A stretch of 64,000 nt of DNA from Callorhinus ursinus (lineage: Eukaryota; Chordata; Mammalia; Carnivora; Otariidae). Under the pieces are notes generated by a model. That model did not search any database, was not told the origin of the DNA, and saw only the letters and a list, made by a program, of their open reading frames with translations. The translations under genes were made by a program, and so were the position numbers. The stretch spans positions 16,747,948 through 16,811,947 of the forward strand of contig NW_020312827.1 of the NCBI RefSeq assembly GCF_003265705.1, read 5' to 3'. Shown here one piece after another: positions 11,861-23,637 of the stretch. The first letter of the stretch is position 1; each line of letters opens with the position of its first letter.

Positions 11861-11959
11861 GTTAATATTTTGTGCCTCTTCTTATTTCCTGGACTTCTAA
11901 ATAGGAGAATACCACAGGGCTCCGTCTTTCTTATTTATTCATAACATCTATTCCACCTA

Positions 11960-13147
11960 TTATTCTGGGCCTTCCCTATAGTGCTTAAAAATGGGTTGAC
12001 ATCTGGGACCTAAATACCTACATTATCTCTGCCCATTCTGAGAGATTACACCTACACCTTCCCAGATCTCCTTACCATTAATCTTTCAATCTAGTTCTAA
12101 GTTGCTAACCATGGGGAAAATTTATAATCACCGCATCTGAAGTAGTATAGATACGTACCTTAGGCCAAGTCTTCATGAAGTGGGAAGACCAGATATTGTT
12201 CCCAAAGTCCTGCCCACTGGGAGAATTTTCCTCCACTGCTGTACTATAGGGTCACCCTTAAGTAGGGTTGAATTTACTTCTAGCTAGTGCTAGCATATTA
12301 CGAAGATCCATTTTATAGCAAGTCTGATATTTTCTTCCTTCCTTAACTTATAATTGGGAATTCCTGATGAAGCCATAATGTGCAAATAAAAGAGTAACAG
12401 TAAAGCAGTAAGAGCAGATACCACGAGAATCTGAACCACCAGCTCATGGTGTTTGCATTAACCTTTAAGATCTTTGAAGTTTTGGCCTTCCATAGCATTT
12501 CCATTTTTTTCGAGTTTTGGCAGTGTCACTGAGCCTCCAACTATCCTATGTGAAGCCATTAATTTTTACCTGGCCCAACATAAAATCAAACTTTGCTTTT
12601 ACAATGGGGAATATTCATTGGCAGTGAAAAGTATCGTCCATCTCCAAAAGTGTAGCCATCTACTCTGCGATTCTGTTATGAGAGCTTCCCAGAGGCACCA
12701 TTCAATATGTCTACATGCCACAGACACTTCCCTTACCATGGATACTGCTGAGTTTTAAGAACCAAGTGGCAGGAAAACTTGCATCACAGTCTATATACCT
12801 TCTTCAAAGCCATTTTTGGTTTTGCTCTGAACTCCACTTGGAACTGGCAGCCTTGAATATTATACAGTATATGGGTCAGACCAACACAAATGTGCTTCTT
12901 TCTTTGTGAAGGACGGTGAAGATGCAGCACTTGTTTCTCAGTTTAAAGGTGATACACGGGCTGCATCAGATTCCTAGATGCCTATAAACTTCACCAATGC
13001 AAGAAGCCTCTGAAATCTCTCAAGTATTATTGTCACTCTCTGACATGCATAAAGCTTACAAGTTACCTAGGGTACTTGCTACCTCTTGCCCACCCAGTCC
13101 AATTAACTTCATACCATTAATATAATGGACCATGTGTCTGTGCTATC
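11960..13147 (-). mobile_element. ERVL pol relic: RT C-terminal part, connection and RNase H
   Basis: On the reverse strand, short blocks in shifting frames follow the order of an ERVL-type Pol. They run from a decayed YxDD box (the YINGM-like reading near 13100-13115 lacks both catalytic aspartates), through the connection region near 12830-12870 to an RNase H start near 12330-12360. Stops and frameshifts occur throughout, so nothing can be expressed. The similarity is diffuse but colinear. The upstream half of the same relic continues at 13949, beyond an L1 insertion. ERVL is an ancient endogenous retrovirus class of mammals. No flanking LTR was recognised. Confidence 0.65.
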
Positions 13148-13165
13148 AAGATTACCAAGTTTCCC
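13148..13165. repeat. Target-site duplication, left copy
   Basis: 'aagattaccaagtttccc' corresponds to 'aagatcaccaaattccc' at 13932-13948, with two substitutions and a one-base gap. The two copies frame the L1 at 13166-13931 and duplicate a few codons of the ERVL relic. Confidence 0.7.
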
Positions 13166-13931
13166 CTTATACACTGTTTGTAGGAATATAAATTGGTATA
13201 GCCATTATGAAAAACTGTAAGTAGATTCCTCAAAAAATTAAAAACAGGACTGCTAACAATCTCATTTCTGGGTATATATTTAAAGGAAATAAAATAGCCA
13301 TCTTTAAGAGGTATCTGAACTCCCATGTTCACTGAAGCACTATTCACAATAACCAAGATGTGGAAACAGCCTCAGTTTCTGTTGATAGATGAATAGATAA
13401 AGAAAAAGGGGTATGTATATACAATGAAATATTATTCCATTTTTAAAATGAAGGAAATCCTGCCACTTGTGACAACATGGATTAACCTGGAGGACATTAT
13501 ATTTTGTGAAATAAGCCAAACACAGGAAGACAAATGCTGCATGAGCATACCTATATGTAGAATCTACAAAAGTTGAACACATCAAAACAGAGGGTAGAAG
13601 AGTGGTTACATGTTACTGGGGGGGGGGATGGGGTCACATTCGTCAAAAAGGGTATTTCTAGTTATAAGATGAATAAGTTCTAGAAACCTAATGTATAGTA
13701 TGGTGATTATAGCTAATAATAGTTTATTATTTACTTGAAATTTGCTAACAAAGTAGATCTTAAGTATTCTCACCATACACACAAATGGTAAATAAAAAGA
13801 TGGTTGATATGTTAATCGTTTCTCCATGTATAAAGATACATCAAAACATCATATTATACATCTTAATATATATGATTTTTATTTATCAATCATTCCTCAC
13901 TAAAGCTGAGGGGGTAAAAGAAAAATAAAAA
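13166..13931 (+). mobile_element. 5'-truncated L1 inserted in the ERVL relic
   Basis: L1 3' region in forward orientation: 'actgtttgtaggaatataaa', 'ctcatttctgggtatatatt', 'actattcacaataaccaaga', 'gacaacatggattaacctgg' and 'agtatggtgattatagctaa', with an A-rich end near 13918-13931. Divergence suggests an old, pre-carnivore L1 subfamily. The reverse frames of 73-81 codons here are antisense shadows. Confidence 0.88.
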
Positions 13932-13948
13932 AAGATCACCAAATTCCC
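13932..13948. repeat. Target-site duplication, right copy
   Basis: 'aagatcaccaaattccc', partner of 13148-13165. Its reverse complement continues the ERVL reading frame on both sides of the L1, so it marks the original integration point. Confidence 0.7.
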
Positions 13949-15275
13949 TCTAGGTTATATAATGAGAGAGTAGGAGAGCTATCACAACCCAGAGGCAAAA
14001 GAGTTGGGGTACTACAGTCCTTGCCAGGTGAAGACGAATAATTTCTGATTATCTTTGATAGGGATGTAGAAAAAAAAAATTTCTAGGCCAAATATTGTAT
14101 ACCAGATGCCAAAAGTTTCTGTTTATTTGTTTCAGTCAAGATACCACATTTGGATTTATAATTGTGAATTACAGCATGACCTGGTTATGTCTACAATAAT
14201 CTGTCATTTTCGATGAACCATTTAGCTTTTTTATTGACCAAAATGTGCGAAGTAAATAAGGATGATATGGTAATCAAGACTTCTGCATCTTTCAGGGCTT
14301 TGATAAAAGTACTAATTTGCCATTCTTCTGGGGACCCCATATAACTATGGGGAGGGGCAAAAGCTATCTTGAGAGGAGCATTTCTCGGGATTTCCTCATG
14401 CCCTTTCTTATTATAAAAGATGATATAGTTCAGGGAACCAATGTCGTGATTCTTTTAATTACTTAGGGGATCTATTCCTGTAATACAGTCTGGATCTGGA
14501 ACACAAAACAAGAGACGGATGCTCATTCCCACTGGAGAGACTATGAGATTTATATAAGTTTCCAATTATCACCTGATCTCCAAAAGCCTCTGCTGCCAGT
14601 GGGCCAGAGTAGTACTTTAAGTCTGGTGATTGCTTTAAGTTCAAAGCTACTATGTCATCTCAACAAGAAAATCTGAGCATTTACCTTTTTTTGAGATCCC
14701 TGTGACCACTTCAGGGAAGGCTTAGGGAAATATGCATGGTGTATATCTGTGGCCACATTATTGTGTCTTCCCCAAAGGGATAAGGTCTTACCCTCAAACA
14801 ATCTGGATCAGTTAACTAGCTTATGTCTTTTGGTAAAGACCATGATCTCCATGACAGTGGCTCAAGTTTAGTTTCTTTGTATCATACTTAGAAAATGTCA
14901 GCTTCTACATGTGTCAAGCAGCATTTTAGAAGGCTATTCTTCTATTTATGCCTTCAAGACTCTATGATCAATTAGCTATCACAAGAGCTCCTTATGGGTC
15001 CAACACTCTGATTACCACTCTTATCGGTAACCGTGGCTTATTATGATAATTGTCCCTACCTGGTCTCTAATGATAAATGCTGTTTCTGAAACTTCAGTAG
15101 AAAGGGGCAGCCAAACTATGGCAATCCAACAAAAATTGAGCCCTGGGAGTAATACCATTATGTCATTCTTTGTACCCTTTGTTCAAACTCCTCTGAAAGC
15201 CAAAGGGGCAAGGAAACATGTTGATCAGTCTGGAGCACAGAGCAGAGTGGAGAAGGAAGGAGAGTGAGTTTACAG
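13949..15275 (-). mobile_element. ERVL relic: RT N-terminal part and upstream region
   Basis: On the reverse strand, 13960-14330 holds a decayed RT core. A short run resembling the 'FxFTWxG' block of retroviral RT is readable near 14030-14045, followed by a degraded proline-glycine turn at about 13955. Farther upstream (14340-15270) diverged sequence with only short frames (14459-14644) fits the gag-protease side of the same provirus, but I cannot align it to a named domain. Many stops are present. The 5' boundary near 15275 abuts an L2 fragment. Confidence 0.6.
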
Positions 15276-15294
15276 AAACAAAAAGAAAAGAGCC

Positions 15295-15440
15295 AGTATG
15301 CCCACTAGAAGGTGAGCTCCATGGTGGCAGTGACATTATCCATTATCTTCCCTGAGGTATACCCAACACTTAAAACAGTCATATAGTACGTGCTATATAA
15401 ATATCAGTTAATCAGATGGATAAGTGAATGTATGGAAGGG
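15295..15440 (+). mobile_element. L2 LINE 3' end
   Basis: 'actagaaggtgagctccatg', 'tatacccaacacttaaaaca' and 'tagtacgtgctatataaata' follow the L2 3'UTR in order. Confidence 0.7.
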
Positions 15441-16040
15441 TGGACATATTTGAGATTGCAACCATGTAGCTACATGTCAGGAAAAGCACAAATAGACAAG
15501 CAAAATACAATGGAATACATGGGAAAATGACAGACACTATGGTAATTGATTTCCAATAGATGGTGGCTTTCTGTGTTAGCACTGCTTTTAAAGGACAGGA
15601 GGATTCTGGCTTCTCTAGATAAATAGTGACTCTTTTAAAAGACTACTTGTTACCACCCGGCATATGTGGTAATATTTCAGAATCAAAAAGAATTCCTAGC
15701 TTTACCCTCTCTCCAAATATCTCTTTCCAAATTAGTCTGTACAAATCTGTGATTCTATTCATATGATGATGACATGAGGCTCAATACACTTTTCCAAGTT
15801 AAAACAATAGATTCCTAGGAAGAGGGTGATTACGCACCTCAGTATAGACAAAAATTTTTATACCCTTTCTCAAGAAAATATTTTATTAGGGAGGACAGAA
15901 GGAGAGCACTTTAACACTGCATATCCATTGGGAAACAAAGAAAGAATATATTTTTAATGTTGGGGGAACCAATAAGAAAGGACAGACTCCAGATGTAATG
16001 ATAGAGTTTATGGTTTGTGGCAGAAAAAAAGAAAAAAGGT
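15441..16040. other. Unassigned non-coding stretch
   Basis: About 600 bases with no repeat, frame or exon signal I can name. Confidence 0.5.
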
Positions 16041-16688
16041 CACATATTATTTCAAACTCTTCCCATCAAAAAGTGAAGTTAATTTCTCAGTCCTTTGATG
16101 CAAAGCCTAGGCTTCAGCTTACTTTGTACAATGGTGTATGTACAAACGTGTTGTAAGCAAAGGCTTGTGCATTTGGGCCTTGCCTGTTGTTACTGCTGGG
16201 AACCCTTCCAGCTTCATAAAACTGAACTTGGGCTAGCCTGCCAGATAACAAGATGTACATGACCTTGTCCCATGTAACATCAACCCAGCCATCAGACGGG
16301 TAGGTGAGGCACCCTAGACCAACCACTGCCAGCCACCAGATATGTTCATGAGGCAATCCAAAATTAGTCTACCCCAAACAACTTGACCCAGACCAGGAGA
16401 AACACCTAGTCAATCCACAAAACCATGAAAAACAATAAATCATTATTATGATTTTTAAGATTTCATTCATTTATTTGACAGAGAGATAGAGCCAGAGAGT
16501 ACAAGCGGAGTGAATGGCAGAGGAGAGGGAGAAGCAGGCTCTGCACTGAGCCGGGAGCCTGATGCAGAGCTCAATCCCAGGACCCTGGGATCATGACCTG
16601 AGCTGAAGCCAGATGCTTAACTCTCTTAGCCACCCAGGTGCCCCAAATCTTTATTATTTTAAGTACCAATTCTTGGAATGATTTGTTA
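16040..16688 (+). mobile_element. MLT1-like LTR (ERVL-MaLR), split by a SINE
   Basis: Solo-LTR-like sequence: 'tcccatcaaaaagtgaagtt', 'gggccttgcctgttgttact', 'caacttgacccagaccagga', and after the SINE 'ttattattttaagtaccaat' and 'ggaatgatttgttatgctt', the characteristic MLT1 3' end. Homology resumes across the SINE, which supports one older LTR. Confidence 0.65.
16449..16644 (-). mobile_element. CanSINE, reverse
   Basis: Tail 'tttttaagatttcattcatt' to head 'gccacccaggtgcccc' on the forward strand. The duplication 'aaatcattatta' / 'aaatctttatta' (16437-16448 and 16645-16656, one mismatch) defines the insertion into the MLT1 3' end. Confidence 0.95.
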
Positions 16689-16714
16689 TGCTTATTTATT
16701 TATTTATTTATTTA
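16689..16714. repeat. (TTTA)n microsatellite
   Basis: Six or so TTTA units directly after the MLT1 end. A short AAAAAG-type repeat follows at about 16742-16763. Confidence 0.9.
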
Positions 16715-16764
16715 CTATCAGCAGAGATTTTTCCTCCTGGATAAAAAGAAAAAGAAAAAGAAAT

Positions 16765-17470
16765 AATGCCTAAGTATTTGGAGTAACAAGAATATAAGAA
16801 TACATGGTGCTAAGGAGATTTACTCGAGGTGCCGTAGTTCTGACTCTTGCCCTTTTCTTCGGGCAACTCTGATTTACCTCCTCTTCACCATTTCTCACTT
16901 TTCCCACGGGATTCCAAATTGGTATTGGATTTGTTGTGGGCAGAGCCAGTCATACACTTGTTGTGGGTGAAGAAGTCTCCTTGTCACTAAGAGACACTTT
17001 AAGGTCATTTGTCCACTTCTACCACAGGACCTTCATTCTTGTTCAAGTTGCAAATTCCCTAGGCTGAGGTCATATTTTAAACTGCTTTCTGTCACTTTTG
17101 CTTCTCTTGGGAAGAAATTTCAGCTTCATTCTCAAGAAGAGATTTTGATAGAGAAACAGCATGAGATTAATGGATTCCTAAGGTAAAAAGTGGCAGCATA
17201 ACTGATTAGAAAAAGGAAACATGTTGGAGAAGGGAGAAAACTCTAAAATAAAAGTCCAACTACTCTAAATTTTGTGAACTGTGGACTTCGATCATGTGTG
17301 CATAGAATGTATTATCAACATTTCCTATAACTGAGTCCTTTGTAAAACTTCTTAATATTTAATATCTACCTTTCTCACTCTCCTTTCCTAATACAACACC
17401 CAAATTATTTTCAAGAACTTAAAATACCAGATACTAAATGAAAAACAAGCAATACATATTAGATACACAC
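16765..17470. other. Unassigned non-coding stretch
   Basis: About 700 bases, less AT-rich than its surroundings, without an identified repeat or a frame above 60 codons. Confidence 0.5.
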
Positions 17471-17473
17471 TAA

Positions 17474-17600
17474 ATTATGTATATGTATATATTATATACA
17501 TCAATATATGTGTATATACACACATATATGTATACGTGTATATATACACATATACACTGTATACACTTTTATACACAACTGTATTATATGCACTATTATA
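17474..17600. repeat. Compound (TA/TG/CA)n microsatellite
   Basis: Alternating pyrimidine-purine tract of TATATG, TGTATA and ACACAT units with interruptions. Partly self-complementary. Confidence 0.9.
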
Positions 17601-18079
17601 TGTAATAATCATGCCATAAGCTTGTAGTTTAATTTTCCTCTTCCTCTATCCTTCCTCAGACTTCCATAATTATTAAAATCATACTTTAAGCTGTAAAAAA
17701 ATGTGGGCATAGTGTGATATACCTTTCATTGTTAACATTAAAGGCAATTGTCATCTTTGAGCAGTGTTATTTGATTATAGGGGCAAGTTCCATATGAGAA
17801 TGATGGGACCCTTTTAAGGTTATAAAAAAGACAGTACCAAAACAATGTATCATTTACAGAATGCAATTTCAGCTTGCCCTTTGTCCTGTCACAATTCAAG
17901 AAAATGAGATACTTTTTGAAATTAAAAGGCAATATCTGAAAGCAGATAAAATAGAGTGATTGTTCTTTCTCAGGCACACAGCACCTTTTATCACAAAAAG
18001 CTTTACACCATAATAATTTGCATTCCATAGTACTGTTCTTGTGAGATATTTCAAAGCCTATTACATTAATATGAATTTG
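17601..18079. other. Unassigned; contains a 117-codon reverse frame of doubtful reality
   Basis: The reverse frame at 17738-18091 (117 codons) has no domain, no signal peptide and no similarity I recognise, and it runs into a MIR. I treat it as a chance frame. The rest is AT-rich non-coding DNA. Confidence 0.45.
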
Positions 18080-18220
18080 ACTATGATGCATTCCCTTGAA
18101 GTAGGGATTTATTCTTCATATCCCTGTTTTACACATAAGCACATCAGGTGCTTTGCTGAAGGCTACACAGCAACTTGTAAGTCAGTTAGAAAATTGATCC
18201 TAGAAATCCTAATTTCCTAT
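18080..18220 (-). mobile_element. MIR SINE fragment, reverse
   Basis: Antisense MIR pattern: 'atccctgttttacacataag', 'ctttgctgaaggctacacag' and 'aacttgtaagtcagttagaa', matching the 'cccattttacagatgagg ... tcacacagctagtaag' order. Confidence 0.7.
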
Positions 18221-18594
18221 CTCTTGTTCCGGTACCTTGACAAAACCATTTTCCAAATAGAGAAACATATTACTCTTCAGCTAAATAGCAAATTAAAGAC
18301 ATGCTGTCTCATGTAATCTTGTAAATAGGCTTTAAAAGCCACCAGTACTCCTGAGAGGTTTACCATCTGGTTCCCATGGTGGCAAAAAAGAAATGGAGCT
18401 GAGAGCAGAAGAGACACTGGATTGTATTCAGCAGCCAGAGGTAGATTTCTGCACAGACTAGAGCACCTGGATTAGAATCTCCAGATTACCTTTGCAATAG
18501 AGAAGTCAATTTCACCTGCAGCCCTGCTGGAGAACACCAGACTTAGCAATGAGAAAACAAGATATGAAGACTTCTAACCAATCTGTGGTAAACA
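18221..18594. other. Unassigned sequence
   Basis: About 370 bases with no repeat or coding feature recognised. Confidence 0.45.
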
Positions 18595-19105
18595 CATTTG
18601 TTATTAAGTACTTAAAACTTGTGGCAGCTAACTTTCAAGATGGCTCCCAATGAGCCTTGCTTCTTAGCATCCATGCTCTTGTGATTATCCACTGGCACCG
18701 AATTTGGATACATCATAAAAAGTACTGCAGCTTCTACCTTGGTGTCTAGAATCACTCCTTTAGGGAAGCTGGCTATCATGACATGAGAACACTTAAGCAG
18801 CCCCAAGGTCCATGTAGAAAGGAACTGAGACTTTTGTAGACAACCAGCACTGATTTTCCAGCCATGCAAATGAGCCATTTCACAAGTGGGATGCTCCAAC
18901 CCCAATCAAGCCTTCAGATCATTGCAGCCCAGTGAACTGCAAGCTCACGAAAGACCCTATGCCAGAACTTCCCAACCAAGCTGCTCCCATAATCCTGACC
19001 TATAAAAACTGTGAGACATGTACAAGATAATTAATGATTATTATTTACTTAGTCACAAAGTTCTGGGGGGATTTGATTTATAGTACTGCATAACTAATAT
19101 ATAAT
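18595..19105 (+). mobile_element. MLT1 LTR (ERVL-MaLR), solo
   Basis: Strong MLT1 pattern: 'ccccaatcaagccttcagat', 'cattgcagcccagtgaactg', 'gaaagaccctatgccagaac' and 'actgtgagacatgtacaaga', then the 3' end 'ttacttagtcacaaagttct'. The frame at 18612-18905 (reverse, 97 codons) is antisense LTR sequence. Confidence 0.8.
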
Positions 19106-19159
19106 CGAACACTTGATGAGCCTGAGAATAGTAAGTAGCTAAATTAGTTTTTTTTTTTT

Positions 19160-19330
19160 TAACTCAATTCAACAACTATTTAATAAACATCTACTTTCTA
19201 TGAAGGGACCATAGAAAAGACACTGGAAGGTAACCATTAAGCCTGAGGACAAAAGTAGCTTACCACTTAGAAAAAGAAACTAAGGTAAATAATCTAGTGA
19301 AAACCATGCAAGCTTCAAAAGATAAAAGAT
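19160..19330 (-). mobile_element. L2 fragment, reverse (outer copy, left part)
   Basis: 'caacaactatttaataaaca' and 'tctactttctatgaagggac' resemble the antisense L2 3' end. The copy appears to continue at 19890 beyond a forward L2. Confidence 0.45.
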
Positions 19331-19364
19331 ATTGAATAAAAAATTGCGTGAAATCCTTTAGGAT

Positions 19365-19868
19365 TTTGCAATGGCTTTCTATAGCATTTCTGAGTTAAAA
19401 TTAAACTCTGTGCCACATCTGACTCCTAACTAAGCCTCACCTGCTGCTTCTCCAAATATTCTGGACTTCAGCATCTTGAACATGCCAAGCTCTTTATTCT
19501 CTAGAACTTTAGCTGATGCTCTTCCTTTTGCCTCATCTAGCTCCATTCTCCCACCACAGCCTTGGTCATATCCTTTACATCATTAACTTCTTCAGGTCTC
19601 AGCTTAAATGTTGCCTCCTTTAAGTGGCTTTTTTGGGGTATTTTTATAACCACCCATCACCACATGTACACATACAGATACAGAAACACACATTTTTATT
19701 ATTATTGTATATTATTGTTATTATACAGTCCCTTGCTTCCCTTAAATCACCAATCCAATTTGTAAGATGGAATCCGTGTCTGTTTCCTTTACCAATTTTT
19801 ATACACCCGTTAGTTAACACTGTGTCTTCATATATTAGGTGCTTAATAAATACTTGTTGAATGAATAA
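19365..19868 (+). mobile_element. L2 LINE 3' end
   Basis: Well-ordered L2 3' region: 'tttgcaatggctttctatag', 'tggacttcagcatcttgaac', 'cttcaggtctcagcttaaat', 'aagatggaatccgtgtctgt' and the terminus 'ggtgcttaataaatacttgt' plus 'tgaatgaat'. One of the clearest L2 copies in the window. Small frames here are chance. Confidence 0.85.
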
Positions 19869-19889
19869 TTAAAAAACAAAAAAAATATA

Positions 19890-20200
19890 AACATCACTAT
19901 GAACATTGAAGGGCTTGTTAGATCACTTTAAGGAAGACTTCCTGGAAGCAGTGGCATTTAAGTGAGGCTTACTGCTTGCTTTAGGTTTCAGAAAGCTAGC
20001 ATATGTGATAGAGATTATTCCAAGGGAATCACTGTATATGGAGAAGGAGGAAGAAGACCAGTAATGGGTTTTCAGAGAGTTGTGTTTATTCTTTGTAGCC
20101 AGTCTTCATTCTTTTCAGAGTAAACATTAGGCTCTATGTTTGTATATAACACAGTATGGTCTGGTAGAATTTGTAGGGAAGAATGGTAGTACCACCACAG
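19890..20200 (-). mobile_element. L2 fragment, reverse (outer copy, right part)
   Basis: 'aaggaagacttcctggaagc', 'agtggcatttaagtgaggct' and 'gattattccaagggaatcac' match antisense L2 upstream of the 19160-19330 piece, so the forward L2 may lie inside this older one. Confidence 0.5.
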
Positions 20201-20875
20201 CTAAATTGTGTTGTTACGAAGTGAATCGCCACTATTGATTCAAAATTCAAAAATGAAATGAAGGAGTCATGCTCCATCAATGGTGGTTCTGAGGTGAGCA
20301 TGAGGGAGGAGTGGAGTGGGTTTCTAAGAATGATCTGCAGTATTGTGTTTACTTTCTTGCTCCATTCAGATACATTGTCACTATTTGGGGCAATGGTGCA
20401 AAGCCTGCAAAATTTATTGAGATACTGTTAAGAACTACTGGACACAGATAACTTTAAGCAAAATACCTAAGACAAAGATATGAATATGAAATATTGTCCA
20501 ATTAAAAAACAACCTACAACGTAAAAATATAAGGAGGTGAACTCTCAACTGCTTTATGAAGACAGAATCACAGATGCCATGAGTTTAAGATAGAAGAGTC
20601 TTTTCCACATTATTCCTAACATAAAAACAGTTTGTTTTTGCAAAATGCCACAAAAAAGTTCTAACTCCCCTCTATGCATACAAAATGACAAGCTTAAGGA
20701 AATAATATGCATATTTAATGAAACTAGCTAATCAACAGATACTACAGAATGGAACACATCATTTGTACCTTGGGTGGAGAAGCTGATCAATGGAGTTGTC
20801 CATTTTGGGCATATATGTGGCTAAACCTACCATTTTAAAGAAGAAGGCCAATTATGGGGATTTTAGGCCTGATTT
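20201..20875. other. Unassigned non-coding stretch
   Basis: About 675 bases with no repeat or frame of note, up to the target-site duplication of the next L1. Confidence 0.5.
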
Positions 20876-20891
20876 AAGAAATCATAAATCA
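20876..20891. repeat. L1 target-site duplication, left copy
   Basis: 'aagaaatcataaatca' matches 'aagaaaccataaatca' at 25132-25147 in 15 of 16 bases. Confidence 0.9.
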
Positions 20892-22357
20892 CATGGTTTT
20901 TATTCTTTCTTTTATTAATGTAGTGTATCACACTGACTGGTTTGCAAATATTGGACCACACTTGCAACCCAGGAATAAATCCCACTTGATCTGGTGAATG
21001 ATTAGTTTAATGTATTGATGGATTTGGTTTGCTAGTATTGTATTGAAAATTTTTGTATCCATGTTCATCAGAGATATTGGCCTGTAGTACTTTTTCTTAG
21101 AGGAGTCTTTATCTGGTTTTGGTATCAGGATAATGCTGGCCTCATAGAATGAGGAAATTTTCCTTCCTTTTCTTTTTTTGGAACAGTATGAGAAGAATAG
21201 GTGTTAACTCTTCTTTAAATGTTTGGTAAAATTCACTTGTGAAGCCATCTGGCCCTGGACATTTGTTTGTTCAGAGTCTTTTGATTATTGATTTAATTTC
21301 TTTGCTGGTTATCAGTCTGTTTAAAGTTTCTATTTCTTCCTGTTTTAGTTTTGGTAGTTTATATGTTTATAGGAATTTATCCATTTTTTTCCAGTTTGTC
21401 TAATTTGTGGGCATATAGTTTTCATAATATTCTTTTATAATTGTTTGTATTTCTGTGGTGTTGATTGTTAATGCTCCTCTCTAATTTGTGAATTTCTTTA
21501 TTTGGGTCTTTTTTTAGTAAGTCTGATTAGAGTTTTATCAATTTTATTAATTTTTTCAAACAACCACCTCCTGGTTTCACTGATCCGTTCTTTTGTTTTG
21601 AGTTTCTATATCATTTCTTTCTTCTCTAATCTTTATTATTTCCTCCCTTCTGCTGGCTTTAAGCTTCATTTGTTCTTTTTCTAGCTCCTTTAGGTATAAG
21701 TTTAAGTTGTTTCTTTGAGTTTTCTTTTGCTTCTTTTTTTTCTTTTAAGAGTTTATTTATTTATTTGAGAGAGAGAATGTAAGTGAGAGAGAGAGCATGA
21801 GTGGGGATGAAGCAGAGGGAGGAGCAGAGGGAGAAACAGACTCCCCGCTGAGCAGGGACCCTGATGTGGGGCTCAATCCCAGGATCCTGAGATCATGACC
21901 TGAGCCAAAGGCAGAAGCTTAACCAACTTAGCCACCCAAGTGCCCCAAGATTTCTCTTGCTTCTTGAGGTAGGCCCTTATTGTTACATACCTCCCTCTTA
22001 GGGCCACTTTTGTTGCATCCCAAAGGTTTTGGACAATTGCGTTTTACTTTCATTTCTTTCGATGTATTTTTTAAATTTCTTCTTTGATTTCCTGGTTGAT
22101 CCATTTATTGTTTAGTTGCATCTTGTTTAACCTCCATGTATTTATGGTCCTTCCACATTGTTTCTTGTGATTGACTTTTAGTTTTATCGTGTTGCATTCA
22201 GAAAGGGTGCATGGTATGATTTCAATCTTCTTGTATTTGTTGAGGCCTGTTTTGTGATATAATATGTAATCTATTCAGGAGAATGTTCCATGTGTATTTG
22301 AAAATAATGTGTATTCTGCTGTTTTAGGATGGAATGTTCTGAATATATCTGTTAAGA
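20892..22357 (-). mobile_element. L1 insertion, inverted 5' segment (ORF2 endonuclease to RT)
   Basis: Antisense ORF2 from the late endonuclease ('ggatggaatgttctgaatat' near 22327-22346) to the RT palm ('ttattaatgtagtgtatcac' near 20911-20930). 'aagccatctggccctggaca' and 'gcatcccaaaggttttggac' are further L1 landmarks. Net of an inserted SINE it is about 1.25 kb. It belongs to the same insertion as 22358-25131 and is inverted relative to it. Stops are frequent. Confidence 0.93.
21736..21950 (-). mobile_element. CanSINE, reverse, inside L1
   Basis: Tail 'ttttaagagtttatttattt' to head 'gccacccaagtgcccc'. The duplication 'tttcttttgcttctt' / 'tttctcttgcttctt' (21721-21735, 21951-21965) has one mismatch. 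It interrupts the inverted L1 segment and is younger than it. Confidence 0.95.
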
Positions 22358-23455
22358 ACCATATAATCGTTTGAATTGATACAGAAAAAGCATTTGACAA
22401 AGTACAAATCCATTCATAATAAAAATCCTCAACAAAGTAGGTTTAGAGGGAACATATCTCAATATAATAAAGCCCATTTATGAGAAACCCACAGTTAATA
22501 TCATCCTCAGTGGGAAACAACTGAGAGCTTTTTCTCTATGGTCGGGAACAAGACAGGGCTGTCCACTCTCACTTTGTTATTTAACATAATACTGAAAGTC
22601 CTAACCACAGCAATCATAAAACAAAAAGAAATAAAAAGCAGCCGCATTGGCAAGGAAGAAGTCAAACTTTCACTACTTACAGATAACATGATACTCTCTA
22701 TACAGAGAACTTGAAAGACTCTACCAAAAAAAATTTGCAGGATACAAAATCAATGTACAGAAATCTATTGCATTTCTGTACACCTATAATGAAGCAGCAG
22801 AAAGAGAAATTAAAGAATCAACTTTATTTACAAGTGCACCAAAAATGATAAGATACCTAGGAATATATCTAACCAAAGAAGTGAAAGACCTGTACTCTGA
22901 AAACTATGAAACACTGATGAAAGAAATTGAAGATGACACAAAAAAATGGAAAGACATTCCATGCTCATGGATTGGAAGAACAGATATTGTTAAAATGTCT
23001 ATACTACCCAAAGCAATCTACGTATTTAAAGCAATCCTTATCAAAATACCAACAATATTTTTCACAGAGCTAGGACAGACAAACCTAAAATTTGTATGGA
23101 ACCACAAAAGACTTCAAATAGCCAAAGCAACTTTGTAAAAGAAAAGCCAAGCTAGAGGCATCACAATTCTGGACTTAAGTTATATTACAAACCTGTTGTA
23201 ATCAAAACAGTATAGTACTGACACAAAAATAGACACAGAGATCAATAGAACTGAATAGAAAACCTAGAAGAAAAGCCACAACTACATGGTCAATCAATCT
23301 TTGAAGAAGCAGGAAAGGATATCCAATGAGCAAAAGACAAAGACAGCCTCTTCAACAAATAGTGTTGGGAAAATTGGACAGTGACATGCAAAATAATAAA
23401 ATTGGACTCCTTTCTTACACCATATACAAAAAATAAATTCAAAATGGAATAAAGA

Positions 23456-23637
23456 GGGATGCTTGGGTGGCTCAGTCGAAGGGCCTGCCTTCGGCTCAGT
23501 TCATGATCCCAGTGTCCCGGGATTGAGTACTGCATCGAGCTCCTTGCTCTATGGGAACCTGCTTCTTCCTCTCCCTGCCACTCACCCTGCTTGTGCTCTC
23601 TCTCTCTCTGACAAATAAATAAATAAAATCTTTAAAA
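23456..23637 (+). mobile_element. CanSINE inside L1
   Basis: Head 'ggatgcttgggtggctcag', tail 'aaataaataaataaaatctt'. The duplication 'aaatggaataaaga' / 'aaatggattaaaga' (23442-23455, 23638-23651) has one mismatch. Confidence 0.95.

Noticed and set aside
17738..18091. 117-codon reverse frame
   Set aside because: Cysteine- and phenylalanine-rich without motif, overlaps a MIR, no codon pattern; most likely chance in AT-rich DNA.
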